A DNA stretch of 64,000 nt from an uncultured Campylobacter sp. (lineage in GTDB: Bacteria > Campylobacterota > Campylobacteria > Campylobacterales > Campylobacteraceae): assembly GCF_963526985.1 (NCBI RefSeq), contig NZ_CAURPW010000010.1:1-64000 (forward strand), written 5' to 3'. Each line of letters starts with the position of its first letter. The first letter of the stretch is position 1. Below the pieces are notes generated by a model. The model made no database searches. It had not been told where the DNA came from and saw only the letters and a list, made by a program, of their open reading frames with translations. This document shows positions 51,995-60,962 of this stretch, in pieces. The translations under genes were made by a program, and so were the position numbers.

Positions 51995-52524
51995 GCGGCA
52001 AAACAGGCTCACCGCAATGAGCGGCGGATTTAGCCGATTGTTTTATTTACGGCAACGGCAGCTAAATTTAAAGATACCGATTTTACCGTTATTTTAGGTA
52101 GCTAGAGTTTGCCATTGTATTAAATTTAGGCGAACTCGCAGCCATCCAAACGCGCGAAATCAAGCGGTAAAATAAGTCGCAAAGCAAATTTTAGTATTTT
52201 GTCGCCTAAAAATCCACAAATTTATCGCGGCTAGGGCTTAAATTTAACCCTCGTTTGCTAAAGTTTTGCCGATTAACCCGCATGGTAGCGTTAGTCAAAT
52301 AAATTCAAAATCGCTTGCTAAATTTACGCGGTACGGTAAAATACCGAGCCAAAAAAGGCGCAAAAAGAAAAAACAAGTAAATTTTAAAACTAAAAAAGTA
52401 ATAATCGCGCTTTAGCTTTATCTTAAAAGACCGCTTCAAAATAGCCCGAAAATCAAACTACGGCGCAAAAAGAAGCTAAATTTAAAACAAAACCAAGCGA
52501 TAAACCGAAATTTAAGGAGAAAAA
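51995..52524. other. Intergenic region without a gene
   Basis: About 530 bp, AAATTT-rich, without a believable frame on either strand. AAGGAG-A stands right before the porin-like gene at its end. Confidence 0.55.
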
Positions 52525-53259
52525 ATGAAAAAATATCTATTCGCGCTTTGCGCTTTGGGCGCGTTAGCCTGCGCGCAGGAGGCCAAAAACGGCGCAAGCA
52601 TCGGCGTCGGAGCCGCCGTCCAAAAAGGCGTCTTTTACACCAAAGACCGCCTAAGCGCCGTGCCTTTGCCTCAAATAGAGGCTTATTACGAGGGCTTTTA
52701 CCTTAGAGGCCTAGAAGCAGGCTACGAGCATAATTTTAGCGAAAACCTCTTTGCGGGCGCGTATGCGCGGTTTTTTGACGGCTGGCGCGTGAAGTCGAGC
52801 AAGCTAAAACCTCAGTACCGCAGCGTCCGCGACAGAGAGCATCAAACGGCGCTCGGCGGCAAATTCGGGGCGAATTTCGGCGGTTTTTAGACCTTCGTTT
52901 ACGCCCAGGGCGGCGGACGGGGCGGTAGCTACGGAGCCGAGGCGTCGTATTTCTTACCTATCTCGCAGAGATTTTCGCTCGCCCCGGCCGTTACTTACGA
53001 CGTATTTTCGCGAAAGCTTAGCGATTATTACTTCGGCACGGACGTAAGCGAGCTAGGCGGCGCGGTGACTTCGGTTTATAATCCTGGCAGCTCCTACGCG
53101 CTAGGCGCCAGAGCTACGGCGACTTATGAATTTAACAACGGTTTTGGCTTAAGCGCGACGGCCGGCGCCAGGAGATTTTCGGACGAAGTAGCTCGTTCGC
53201 CTATCGTTCGCAGCAGATACGAGAGCGTAGTTTATACGGGCGTTTCGTATAAATTTTAG
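52525..53259 (+). pseudogene. MipA/OmpV-like outer-membrane protein gene with an internal amber stop
   Basis: A 245-codon frame opening with a signal peptide (MKKYLFALCALGALACAQ) and continuing as beta-barrel-like protein with alternating aromatic residues, ending in the outer-membrane signature YTGVSYKF (terminal Phe). A TAG at 52888-52890 splits it in the same frame into 121 and 122 codons; both halves belong together (ANFGGF, stop, TFVYAQGGG). The position fits TGG (Trp) changed to TAG. The family scaffold is MipA/OmpV, sometimes linked to murein hydrolases. GGAG precedes the start. Confidence 0.78.
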
Positions 53260-53260
53260 C

Positions 53261-53400
53261 CGAGAATTTTAGATTTTAGGCGTCAAATTTAAGCGAGAAA
53301 ATGAGCGAATTTATAAATTTTAAAAGCAAACGAGAATTTTAGATTTTAGGCGTCAAATTTAAGCGAGAAAATGAGCGAATTTATAAATTTTAAAAGCAAA
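53261..53400. repeat. Perfect 70-bp tandem duplication over an LRR gene start
   Basis: Bases 53261-53330 are repeated exactly at 53331-53400. Each copy holds a ribosome site and ATG with the first codons of the LRR gene. The first copy's frame (MSEFINFKSKREF) stops after 13 codons, the second leads into the full gene. Confidence 0.95.
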
Positions 53401-54375
53401 ATCGTGGAACAAAAGGCAAAAGCCAGGCTAAAAAATAGCGGCCTGCTGCGCCGAGTCGGCAACCGCGACTACGTGAGCGAGGAGGCGGCTTCGGGCGTAA
53501 CTAAAATGCAGTTTTGCAGCGATAAATTCACGGACGGCGACCTTGCTGATTTGGGGCATTTTGCAAATCTAAAATCTCTGGAAATCAGCTCGCAAAACGT
53601 GCATGATCTTTCAAATTTGCCCGCTTTTAGCTCGCTTGAGGCGCTAGATATAGATGCCCCGTGCGGTGACGCCGCACCGCTAGCTAAATTTAAAAAGCTA
53701 AAAAAATTGCGGCTTTTTAGCGTTTTGATCACGGATTTTACGCCGCTTGCAAGCCTTAGCGAGCTTAGGACGCTAAAGCTTTACGATTGCGGGGTTAAGG
53801 ACGTTTCGTTTTTGAGCGAGCTTAAAAAACTAAAATCGCTAAAGCTTTCAAACAACGATATTTCAGATGTTTCGCCGCTTGCGCGCCTCGCAAATTTAAC
53901 CGAGCTTTGGCTGGATAGAAACCGCATCCAAGACCTCCGTCCGCTTGCGGCGCTAGCGAAGCTAAAAGAGCTAAATATCGAAGTAAACGGCGTCCAAGAC
54001 CTAGCGCCTATCGGCGAACTTAGAGAGCTAGAATGCCTGCGCGCGGACGATAACCGTATCGCGGACGTCTCGCCTTTGGCAAATCTAGCAAAACTGTGCG
54101 TGCTATACCTCAGCCAAAACGCTCTTACGGACGTATCGGCGCTTAAATTTTGCCGCGCGCTAGAAAACATTCAACTTGACCTTAATCAAATTTTAGACGT
54201 TACGTCGCTTTTAGCTTTGCCGAGGCTTAAATTTCTAACCGCCGATACGAGCGTAAATCACGCGGGCTTTGAAGTAAAATTTGACAAAAGCGAGGGGCTA
54301 ATTTGCTTGGGCGACGTAGACGACGAGGCAAACTACGCGCGGTATTTTGCGTTTAGCGCAAAAGAGACCGAGTAA
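53371..54375 (+). CDS. Internalin-like leucine-rich-repeat protein
   Basis: 334 residues with about eleven leucine-rich repeats of roughly 22 residues: from LANLKSLEISSQNVHDLS through KKLKSLKLSNNDISDVSPLARL and LAKLKELNIEVNGVQDLAPIGEL to LENIQLDLNQILDV. This is the bacterial internalin-type consensus (xxLxxLxxLxLxxNxIxDxxPL). No signal peptide, so either cytoplasmic or exported by a route not visible here. Function unknown. The start and upstream region are duplicated. Confidence 0.88.
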   Translation: MSEFINFKSKIVEQKAKARLKNSGLLRRVGNRDYVSEEAASGVTKMQFCSDKFTDGDLADLGHFANLKSLEISSQNVHDLSNLPAFSSLEALDIDAPCGDAAPLAKFKKLKKLRLFSVLITDFTPLASLSELRTLKLYDCGVKDVSFLSELKKLKSLKLSNNDISDVSPLARLANLTELWLDRNRIQDLRPLAALAKLKELNIEVNGVQDLAPIGELRELECLRADDNRIADVSPLANLAKLCVLYLSQNALTDVSALKFCRALENIQLDLNQILDVTSLLALPRLKFLTADTSVNHAGFEVKFDKSEGLICLGDVDDEANYARYFAFSAKETE

Positions 54376-54497
54376 ATTTAGCAAACGTAAATACGCGGCT
54401 CGTAAATTTTACCGACTCTAACCAAAGCACGAAACCCAGAATAATCAAAAAAATACTTAAATAAAAATATTAAAGCTAAAATTTAAAAACTAGCGGC

Positions 54498-54503
54498 TAA
54501 AAT
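54498..54503 (+). promoter_or_regulatory. Extended -10 promoter of the M20 hydrolase gene
   Basis: AGCGGCTAAAATTG, 30 bases before the ATG at 54533. Confidence 0.5.
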
Positions 54504-54532
54504 TGGCTTAAATTTAACCCAAAGGAGTAGCT

Positions 54533-55777
54533 ATGAGTATAAATTTAGATAGACTTAAGGCGCTTTTTAGCGAGATAAACGCCGTAAACGACGAGAGCTT
54601 CGGCGCCGGGATGAGCCGCCTAGCCTACACGCGCGAGGATAAGGCTGCCAGGGAGCTATTTATCGCGCGCTGTAAGGAAGCGGGCCTAAAAGTACGCATA
54701 GACGCGATCGGAAATATCTTCGCTAGGCGCCAAGGTACCCAGCCCGAGCTGCCGGCGGTAGCGCTTGGCTCACACCTAGACACCGTGATAAACGGCGGCG
54801 AATTTGACGGTATCCTCGGCGTCCTGGGCGGACTGGAGCTCATCAGATCGCTAAACGACGAGGGCGTGCAAACGCGCAGACCGCTTGAGCTAGTCGTCTT
54901 TGAGTGCGAGGAGTCGAGCCGATTTAACATCGCGACGCTTGGTAGCAAGGTCATGTGCGGCAAGCTGAGTTATGAAAAGCTAAAAGACGTCCGCGACTTT
55001 CAGGGACGCGCGATAGGCGAGATCTTTGCCGAGTTTGGCATCGATCTAGCAAACATCGAAAAGGCTAAAAATTTGACGCCTGGCTACGAGAGCTTTTTTG
55101 AGCTACACATCGAGCAAGGGCCGCTACTGGATAACGAAAATATCCAAATCGGCGTTGTGAGCGCCATCGCCGCGCCGCACAGATTTAGCGTACGCGTACA
55201 GGGCCAGGCTCAGCACTCCGGCACGACTGCGATGAAGTACCGCCGCGACGCGCTTTGCGCAGCGGCACAGATAGTGCTGTCAGTCGAGAGCGTCGCGCGC
55301 GAAAACGCGGCAAACGGCGTGGTGGCGACCGCGGGCAACTGCACGGTAAAGCCGGGCGTCATGAACGTCGTACCTGGCGAGACTACGCTGCTAATCGACC
55401 TGCGCGGTATCGACCTACGCACGCGCGAAGCGGCCTACGAGCAGATCCTGGCCGAAATCTCGCGCATCGAATCACAGCGCGACGTCAAATGCGAGATCAA
55501 GCAATTAGCCTTCGACGAGCCGCGCACGCTGGACGGCCGACTCATCGATCTCATCGCCCAAAAAGCCGAGCAGCTCGGACTTAGCTTTGAAGTCATGCCA
55601 AGCGGTGCCGGGCACGACGCTATGCATATGAGCGCGCTCTGTCCTACGGCGATGATCTTCATCCCGTCTAAAGGCGGCATCAGCCACAATCCGGCGGAAT
55701 TTTCTAGCTGGAACGATATCGCTAACGGCGTAAATTTACTAAAAAGCGTGGTTTTAGAAACGGCGGGTAGAGCTTGA
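54533..55777 (+). CDS. M20-family Zn-dependent hydrolase (N-carbamoyl amino acid hydrolase / allantoate amidohydrolase type)
   Basis: 414 residues. Metal-binding motifs: GSHLDTVINGGEFDG near residue 80, FECEESSRFN near 122, HIEQGPLLDNE near 190, and GAGHDAMHMS near 360. Members hydrolyse N-carbamoyl-L-amino acids or ureido compounds; substrate not told by sequence. No hydantoinase or allantoinase gene is adjacent. AAGGAG precedes the ATG. Confidence 0.88.
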   Translation: MSINLDRLKALFSEINAVNDESFGAGMSRLAYTREDKAARELFIARCKEAGLKVRIDAIGNIFARRQGTQPELPAVALGSHLDTVINGGEFDGILGVLGGLELIRSLNDEGVQTRRPLELVVFECEESSRFNIATLGSKVMCGKLSYEKLKDVRDFQGRAIGEIFAEFGIDLANIEKAKNLTPGYESFFELHIEQGPLLDNENIQIGVVSAIAAPHRFSVRVQGQAQHSGTTAMKYRRDALCAAAQIVLSVESVARENAANGVVATAGNCTVKPGVMNVVPGETTLLIDLRGIDLRTREAAYEQILAEISRIESQRDVKCEIKQLAFDEPRTLDGRLIDLIAQKAEQLGLSFEVMPSGAGHDAMHMSALCPTAMIFIPSKGGISHNPAEFSSWNDIANGVNLLKSVVLETAGRA

Positions 55778-55956
55778 GCCTAAGGCTAAATTCGGCGGGC
55801 GGCGAAAATCAGGCAAAGGCGGCGTAAATTCGCATTTGGCGCAAAACGTCGCCTTAAATTTCGGTTTAAATTTCGCTCGCTTTTTCGGCGACTCGGCGAC
55901 TAAATTTGGATTTTTTACGAATTTTGCGGATGATTTGGCCCTAAAACGGGCTAAAT

Positions 55957-56220
55957 TTAAAACATAGTATCATCGTTTTCGCTTTTTTTGGGTATGTCTT
56001 GGATGATATCCCGACACTCGACGATCTTGCCGTCCTTGACGCGAAATATATCCATAGCCGAGCGTCCGCGGTCATTCGCGTTTAGTTTGACGCGGCTGCG
56101 GATGAAGACTGCCGCCCGTACCGATAGTTTGATCTGCGCGCTGCTTTGCATTTGCGCGGGTTCGTCGCATAAACCTGCGACAAACTCGCCGCTACAGCCA
56201 AAGAAAGCAGAATTTTTCAT
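55957..56220 (-). pseudogene. Truncated SnoaL-like (NTF2-fold) protein
   Basis: 87 codons. The C-terminal 50 residues (RSRVKLNANDRGRSAMDIFRVKDGKIVE, then IIQDIPKKS...DTMF) match the end of SnoaL-like proteins of about 120-140 residues, but the N-terminal third of the domain is replaced by an unrelated Cys/Ala-rich start. Probably a remnant from deletion or rearrangement; a short functional product cannot be excluded. Confidence 0.6.
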
Positions 56221-56348
56221 TTTGATACTTCAAATTTATTTTAGCTTAAAATTTGCAGCAAATTTTAAAAGCGAAGCATTGTGGTTAAAAATAGATTTAA
56301 AATCAATAGTTGCGGCCAAGCGCTTTATTTTGGGTTAAAGCGTAAATT

Positions 56349-56381
56349 AAATTTAGCCGACCAACTCGGCCGACTAAATTT
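56349..56381 (-). terminator. Terminator of the large surface-protein gene
   Basis: Minus strand: a 14-bp stem with two G-U pairs (56368-56381 with 56349-56362), 5-base loop, starting 11 bases past the stop, followed by an AT-rich tract. Confidence 0.6.
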
Positions 56382-56391
56382 CATCGCAAAA

Positions 56392-59300
56392 CTACAGCTC
56401 CGCGTTAGCCGCGGTTATGTCGTAGTTGTTTTGAAAGCCGTTATTGGTATTTACGACGCCTAGCAGCTTGATGTCGCCCTGGTCTAGCTTGCCGTTGCCG
56501 TCGTCCTCGATCTTATAGACGTAGTTATAGGAGTACGAGTTGCCCTCTTGCTTGAGGTTTTTAGCGATGAGCAGGGCTTTTGCGCCTTTTTCAAACGACT
56601 CTTCAAATACCTTTTTAAGCGCGTCTAGCTCGCTATTTGCGCCGCCGCCTTGATTTGACGGCGTAAAGCTTAGCTCGGCTTTATAGATTTTGCCGTCTTG
56701 CAGCGTCGCTTTTTGCCCGTTTGCGTTTAGGTTAAACTCGCCCGCGCTTAGCTGCTTGCCATCAAATACCTTTGAAAAATCAAGTTTATCGTCCGCGCCG
56801 AATTTCTCCAGCTGCCAGTTTTTCTCGTCTTTATCCAGAGTAAAGATATATTTGCCTCCGTCCGCGCTCGCGGTTTTGCCGTCCTTTAGCGCCTCGCTTA
56901 TTTTTAGCGTTTGGCTATGGGCAAATTTACCTTTTAGCTCGCCTAGCTGCAAGGCGGTTAAATTTATAGGCTTATCGTCGCTGCTGCTAATGCTTACTAT
57001 TTTGTCTTTGTTTGAGATTAAATTCGCCAAATTTTGCTTTATGTTTTCCGCCGTATCTAGCAAATTTAGCCCGCTGGCGCCTTTTGCCGCTTCGGTCACA
57101 AACTGCGCCGCGTTAAGGCTTTTTGACGCGGCAGCCAGCACGATGTTATCCGCACTAAGATTAAAGTCGCGGTGCGCGCTAACGGAGCCTATATATTTTA
57201 CCTCATCCTTGGTTATTATGTTATCGCCGTTATTTTCGACCTTATATATCTCAAAACCGCTGTAAGTTTTAGCTAGGATTATAGATTTTTCGTTGCCTGC
57301 GGCTTTGGTTATAAACGCCTTGCCTTCGCCGAAAATCTTATCAAATCCTGACGCAAAGCCTGCCGACATACCGCTAACGTAGTAAATTTTGCCGTCTTGT
57401 AGCTGCGTTTGCGCGTCTGCGGCGACGTTTAGATCGCCGATAGACGTTACGTTAGAAGCTAACCTGGAGAAATCAAGCTTGTCGCCGTTAGATAAGGCGT
57501 TTATAACGACTCTAGATGCGTCTTGCTTAAAGGTAAAGGTTTCTTTGGCATCGCTTGTGTAGACCGAGCCTGTTACGTTTGTTATTTTTAGATTGTCGTC
57601 TGCGGCAAATTTAAACGACTCAAACGTATCTTTATCAAGCTCTAAAACGCCGTCTCCTTGCACGTCGATCTGTTTTTTGGCATTGCCCGCGCCAAAAGAT
57701 AGCCCCGCAAAGGCCTTTAGCAGCTTTGAACCGTCCGCGTTTAGCTCTTGCGCGCTTTGCTTTAGCGTGATTTGCGTGCCGTATTTAGTGTGTAAATTTA
57801 GATCGCTAAGCTTAGCCAGCTCTTCTACGTCGCTTGCGCTAAGTTCGATGTTTTTATCGCTTAAATTTAGCGTTTCTATCTTTGAAACGTCCGCCGTCTT
57901 TAAAAATTTCATGATCTTTTTAAAGTCGTCTGCGATATCAATTTTACCTTTTCCGGCGAGTTTGGCGGCAAATTTAGCGTATTCATCCACGCTTACTTCT
58001 AATGTTCTATTGATTTCAAAGCTATCCACCTTGTCGCTTAGCACAGCATCCTTATCGTTTGAGCTAACGCCCGTTAGTTTTATGTTATCGTTAGCGTCAA
58101 ATTTATCCGCGCCTATTTTATTAAAATTCGTGGCCGAGATTTTTAGCTCCGCGCCGTCTGAGGTTTTTATGGATTTTATCTTTTCGCCAAAATAATTAAG
58201 CCTGTTTTCTACCGCGTTTTGTAAATTATTCGCGCTATCTTCGATCTCTAGGGCGCCGTCTGCGATCTTATAGCTTGAGAGCTTATCGCTAGATAAAAAG
58301 CCTTTGCCGAAAATTTCGTAAAAATCAGCCGCGCTTAGCTTTTGCGTATTAGCTATCGCACCGTCTTTTAGCTTGTCGCTAAACGCGCCTAAAGCCTTTA
58401 GAGATTCTTTGCTAAACGCGTCTTTATCCGTTAGCGTTACGGCCGAATTTGCGATTTTATCCGCAGCCTCTTTATTAAGCGACGTTAGCTCAGCCGCGCT
58501 TAAAACGGCCGATTTTACCGCGCCGTTAGCAAATTTAGCGGCATTTTGAGCTAACGTTTGTAGCTGAGCGTTTGTTAGCGCGCTATCTTTGCTAAGCTCT
58601 ACCGCACCGTCTGCGATCCTGTCTTTTAGCGCGCCGCTTAATATCTCCTTAGCCTTTTCAAAGCTTGCGACTAAAGATTTTATATCGCCGTTTTGCTTGA
58701 GCTCGAATTTAACTCCGCCCGTAGTTATGTTTGAGTACGCGTTAGGTAGGATTTTATCTCCTAGCTTGCCGGATAAAAACGACTCTTTGGTTATGTTTTT
58801 GGCTCCGTCTAAATTTAGCGAGCCTAGATACTGCGCACCGTTTTCAAACGTAAAATCATCGCTTGATATCTTTGCGACGTTGCCTTTGTCGAAAAACTCG
58901 TAAGTCGTATCGCCGCTTTTTAGCGCGTCTCCTTTTTGCGAATTTGAGCTTAGGCTTTGTTCGTCGTAGGCCTTTACCGCGTCTTTGGATTGCGCTTTTT
59001 TCGCAGACCTAAAGGTATAAACGTCGCCGTTAGCGAATTTAACCGCCTTTACGTTTAGCGCATCCGCGTCTAAAGGCTTGGTAGCTTGCGCGTCTTGGTA
59101 AAATTTGCCCTCTTTTTTATAGACGTTTTCCGTGCCGTCTAGCTTAAGAGCGGGCGCGTCGTCAAAGAGCTTGGTAAAGCCCTGCGCGTCAGTTGCCTTG
59201 ATGGCGCCGTCGGCTAAAACGTTTTGCTTTAGCGTAAAGGCTCCGTCTTTTGCGGCCTTATCAATGCTAACGCCTTTAAATACGATCTTTAAATCATCCG

Positions 59301-60843
59301 AGTTGCTAAAGCCTGCGTTTTTGCCGTTAGCGTAGAGGATAGTGTCGTCGCCGTCTTTGATAAACTGCTTTGAGCCCGCTTGCAGTCCGTCCTCGTTTTG
59401 AGCCTGCGTAAGCGAGTCTGCGCCTCCTGCGAATTTGACCTTGTCGCCGGGTTTTGCGCCCTCTATGACGACGGTGCCGGTATGCGAGTTAAAATGCGGA
59501 ACGGCCTCTTTATTTGTAACGTAATAAGTCGTTTGTCCGCCTTTTACGAGCTTATAAACCATACCGCCCGCGCCTTTATCTACTTTTTGCGCGCTGACGC
59601 CGTCTGTCGTGCCCTCTACCAGGCCAAACGGTCGCTCGAAAAAGCCGTTGTCGTTAAATTTAACGCCCGATCTAGGCTGGAGGCTGTGGCTGTAAGGGAC
59701 GCCGTTTTCTTGATCTTTGGCGCTAAATTCGTGCCCATCTTTGGTAAATGCGCCAAGTATCGCCGTGCCTTTTTCCGCCTCCAAGCTATCGCCCGTCGGG
59801 AAGTTTTTCACCGTATAAACGTCGGCTTTTAGCGTCTTGCCCTCGGCGGTTTTAACCGCGCCGTTTTGGACCGATAAATTTATCTTTTGATCGGCGCTTA
59901 AATTTACCCCGTCATTATCCGCGCTTCTTATGCTTACGAAGTATTTTTTGCCGCCGTGTTCTATCTTTGCCGAGTAGCCGATGACCTCGGTCGATGAGGC
60001 GGATGCTAGCATCTGTTTTAGCGAGCCCTCTACGCCGTCGTTTGGAGTAGGCTGAGGTTGCGGCTTGGGATCTGGAGCCGGAGTCGGTTTTGGACCCGGC
60101 TGAGGTTGCGGTTTTGGATCCGGTGCAGGAGCTGGCTTAGTATCTGGCGCAGGGGCGGGTTTTGGAACGAGTTCTTTTGAGATTTCATCCTCCGTTTTAC
60201 CGGTTACGCCGGAGATGATTTTTACCTTAGAGTTGGCATCTAGCGCAGCGTCTAACTTCGCCTCGTCTACGGTCAAATTTAAGCTTTTAGCGCCCGCCAG
60301 CACGGCGCTTTTGATGTCGCTTGCATTTGAGTGGGGCGTAATGGTTTGATTTATCTGGATAAAAGCTTTTAATTGCTCTTTTATATCGCCGCCGTTTGGA
60401 ACGTCTTTAATGAGGTCGGCTACGACGTTTGAGGCGATTATCTTGTTTATCAAGAGATTATGAGCGTTTTTCGTAGCTTCGTCGGCGGCATTTGAGTGAA
60501 CAGGGTCGCAAGCGGCCTTTAGCATATCGGCCGCGACCTTTCCTCTATCTTCGCCGTCGTTTAGCTTTTTCGTCCAGCCGGCTTTGCCCTCTTTGTCTAG
60601 ATTGGCTCCGCCTTTGCCAAATACGTTAGCGTATATATGCTCGACGAATTTTGCGTTTTCATTTACGCTATCGCCGAAAAATTCTTTTGCCGCTACGGTG
60701 TCTAGCATCGTGTTTGCGATGGTAGAAACGCTTAAATTTTGCGTATTTGCAGCGCCTAACCATGCCTTACTGCCCGCGCCTTCGCTCGATCTGCCGAAGA
60801 GTCCGACGTAAAGCGCAGAAATTTGCGTCTGAGTTATATCCAT
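56392..60843 (-). CDS. Large putative S-layer / secreted surface protein with DUF4214-like N-terminus
   Basis: 1483 residues, acidic, nearly free of Cys (one seen, near 110). Residues 1-110 hold two DUF4214-like helical units (QTQISALYVGLFGRSSEGAGSKAW and FVEHIYANVFGK); about 223-268 is a repeated Pro-Ala-Asp-Lys linker; the long middle contains recurring segments of the form xxADGAVxLxxxxxL; and near the end a module (DKLDFSRL...LQDGKIYYV...IYKVENNGDN, about 1114-1218) is repeated (DKLDFSKVF...LQDGKIYKA...VYKIEDDGNGKLDQGD, about 1353-1460). No Sec signal: type I secretion is expected for this kind of protein. S-layer proteins of C. rectus/showae have this general design. Confidence 0.7.
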   Translation of the reverse strand: MDITQTQISALYVGLFGRSSEGAGSKAWLGAANTQNLSVSTIANTMLDTVAAKEFFGDSVNENAKFVEHIYANVFGKGGANLDKEGKAGWTKKLNDGEDRGKVAADMLKAACDPVHSNAADEATKNAHNLLINKIIASNVVADLIKDVPNGGDIKEQLKAFIQINQTITPHSNASDIKSAVLAGAKSLNLTVDEAKLDAALDANSKVKIISGVTGKTEDEISKELVPKPAPAPDTKPAPAPDPKPQPQPGPKPTPAPDPKPQPQPTPNDGVEGSLKQMLASASSTEVIGYSAKIEHGGKKYFVSIRSADNDGVNLSADQKINLSVQNGAVKTAEGKTLKADVYTVKNFPTGDSLEAEKGTAILGAFTKDGHEFSAKDQENGVPYSHSLQPRSGVKFNDNGFFERPFGLVEGTTDGVSAQKVDKGAGGMVYKLVKGGQTTYYVTNKEAVPHFNSHTGTVVIEGAKPGDKVKFAGGADSLTQAQNEDGLQAGSKQFIKDGDDTILYANGKNAGFSNSDDLKIVFKGVSIDKAAKDGAFTLKQNVLADGAIKATDAQGFTKLFDDAPALKLDGTENVYKKEGKFYQDAQATKPLDADALNVKAVKFANGDVYTFRSAKKAQSKDAVKAYDEQSLSSNSQKGDALKSGDTTYEFFDKGNVAKISSDDFTFENGAQYLGSLNLDGAKNITKESFLSGKLGDKILPNAYSNITTGGVKFELKQNGDIKSLVASFEKAKEILSGALKDRIADGAVELSKDSALTNAQLQTLAQNAAKFANGAVKSAVLSAAELTSLNKEAADKIANSAVTLTDKDAFSKESLKALGAFSDKLKDGAIANTQKLSAADFYEIFGKGFLSSDKLSSYKIADGALEIEDSANNLQNAVENRLNYFGEKIKSIKTSDGAELKISATNFNKIGADKFDANDNIKLTGVSSNDKDAVLSDKVDSFEINRTLEVSVDEYAKFAAKLAGKGKIDIADDFKKIMKFLKTADVSKIETLNLSDKNIELSASDVEELAKLSDLNLHTKYGTQITLKQSAQELNADGSKLLKAFAGLSFGAGNAKKQIDVQGDGVLELDKDTFESFKFAADDNLKITNVTGSVYTSDAKETFTFKQDASRVVINALSNGDKLDFSRLASNVTSIGDLNVAADAQTQLQDGKIYYVSGMSAGFASGFDKIFGEGKAFITKAAGNEKSIILAKTYSGFEIYKVENNGDNIITKDEVKYIGSVSAHRDFNLSADNIVLAAASKSLNAAQFVTEAAKGASGLNLLDTAENIKQNLANLISNKDKIVSISSSDDKPINLTALQLGELKGKFAHSQTLKISEALKDGKTASADGGKYIFTLDKDEKNWQLEKFGADDKLDFSKVFDGKQLSAGEFNLNANGQKATLQDGKIYKAELSFTPSNQGGGANSELDALKKVFEESFEKGAKALLIAKNLKQEGNSYSYNYVYKIEDDGNGKLDQGDIKLLGVVNTNNGFQNNYDITAANAEL

Positions 60844-60878
60844 AACGATCTCCTAGATTTAGATTAAAAATATAGGAA

Positions 60879-60884
60879 ATTGTA
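60879..60884 (-). promoter_or_regulatory. Extended -10 promoter of the surface-protein gene
   Basis: Minus-strand TTTGTTACAATTTCC, about 36 bases before the ATG, in strongly AT-rich DNA; AGGAG lies eight bases before the start. Confidence 0.5.
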
Positions 60885-60962
60885 ACAAATATAACTGAAA
60901 TCAATTCTTAAAATTACAGCAAAAATATATAAAATAGAAATTACATTAATTTTTTAAGTTTT

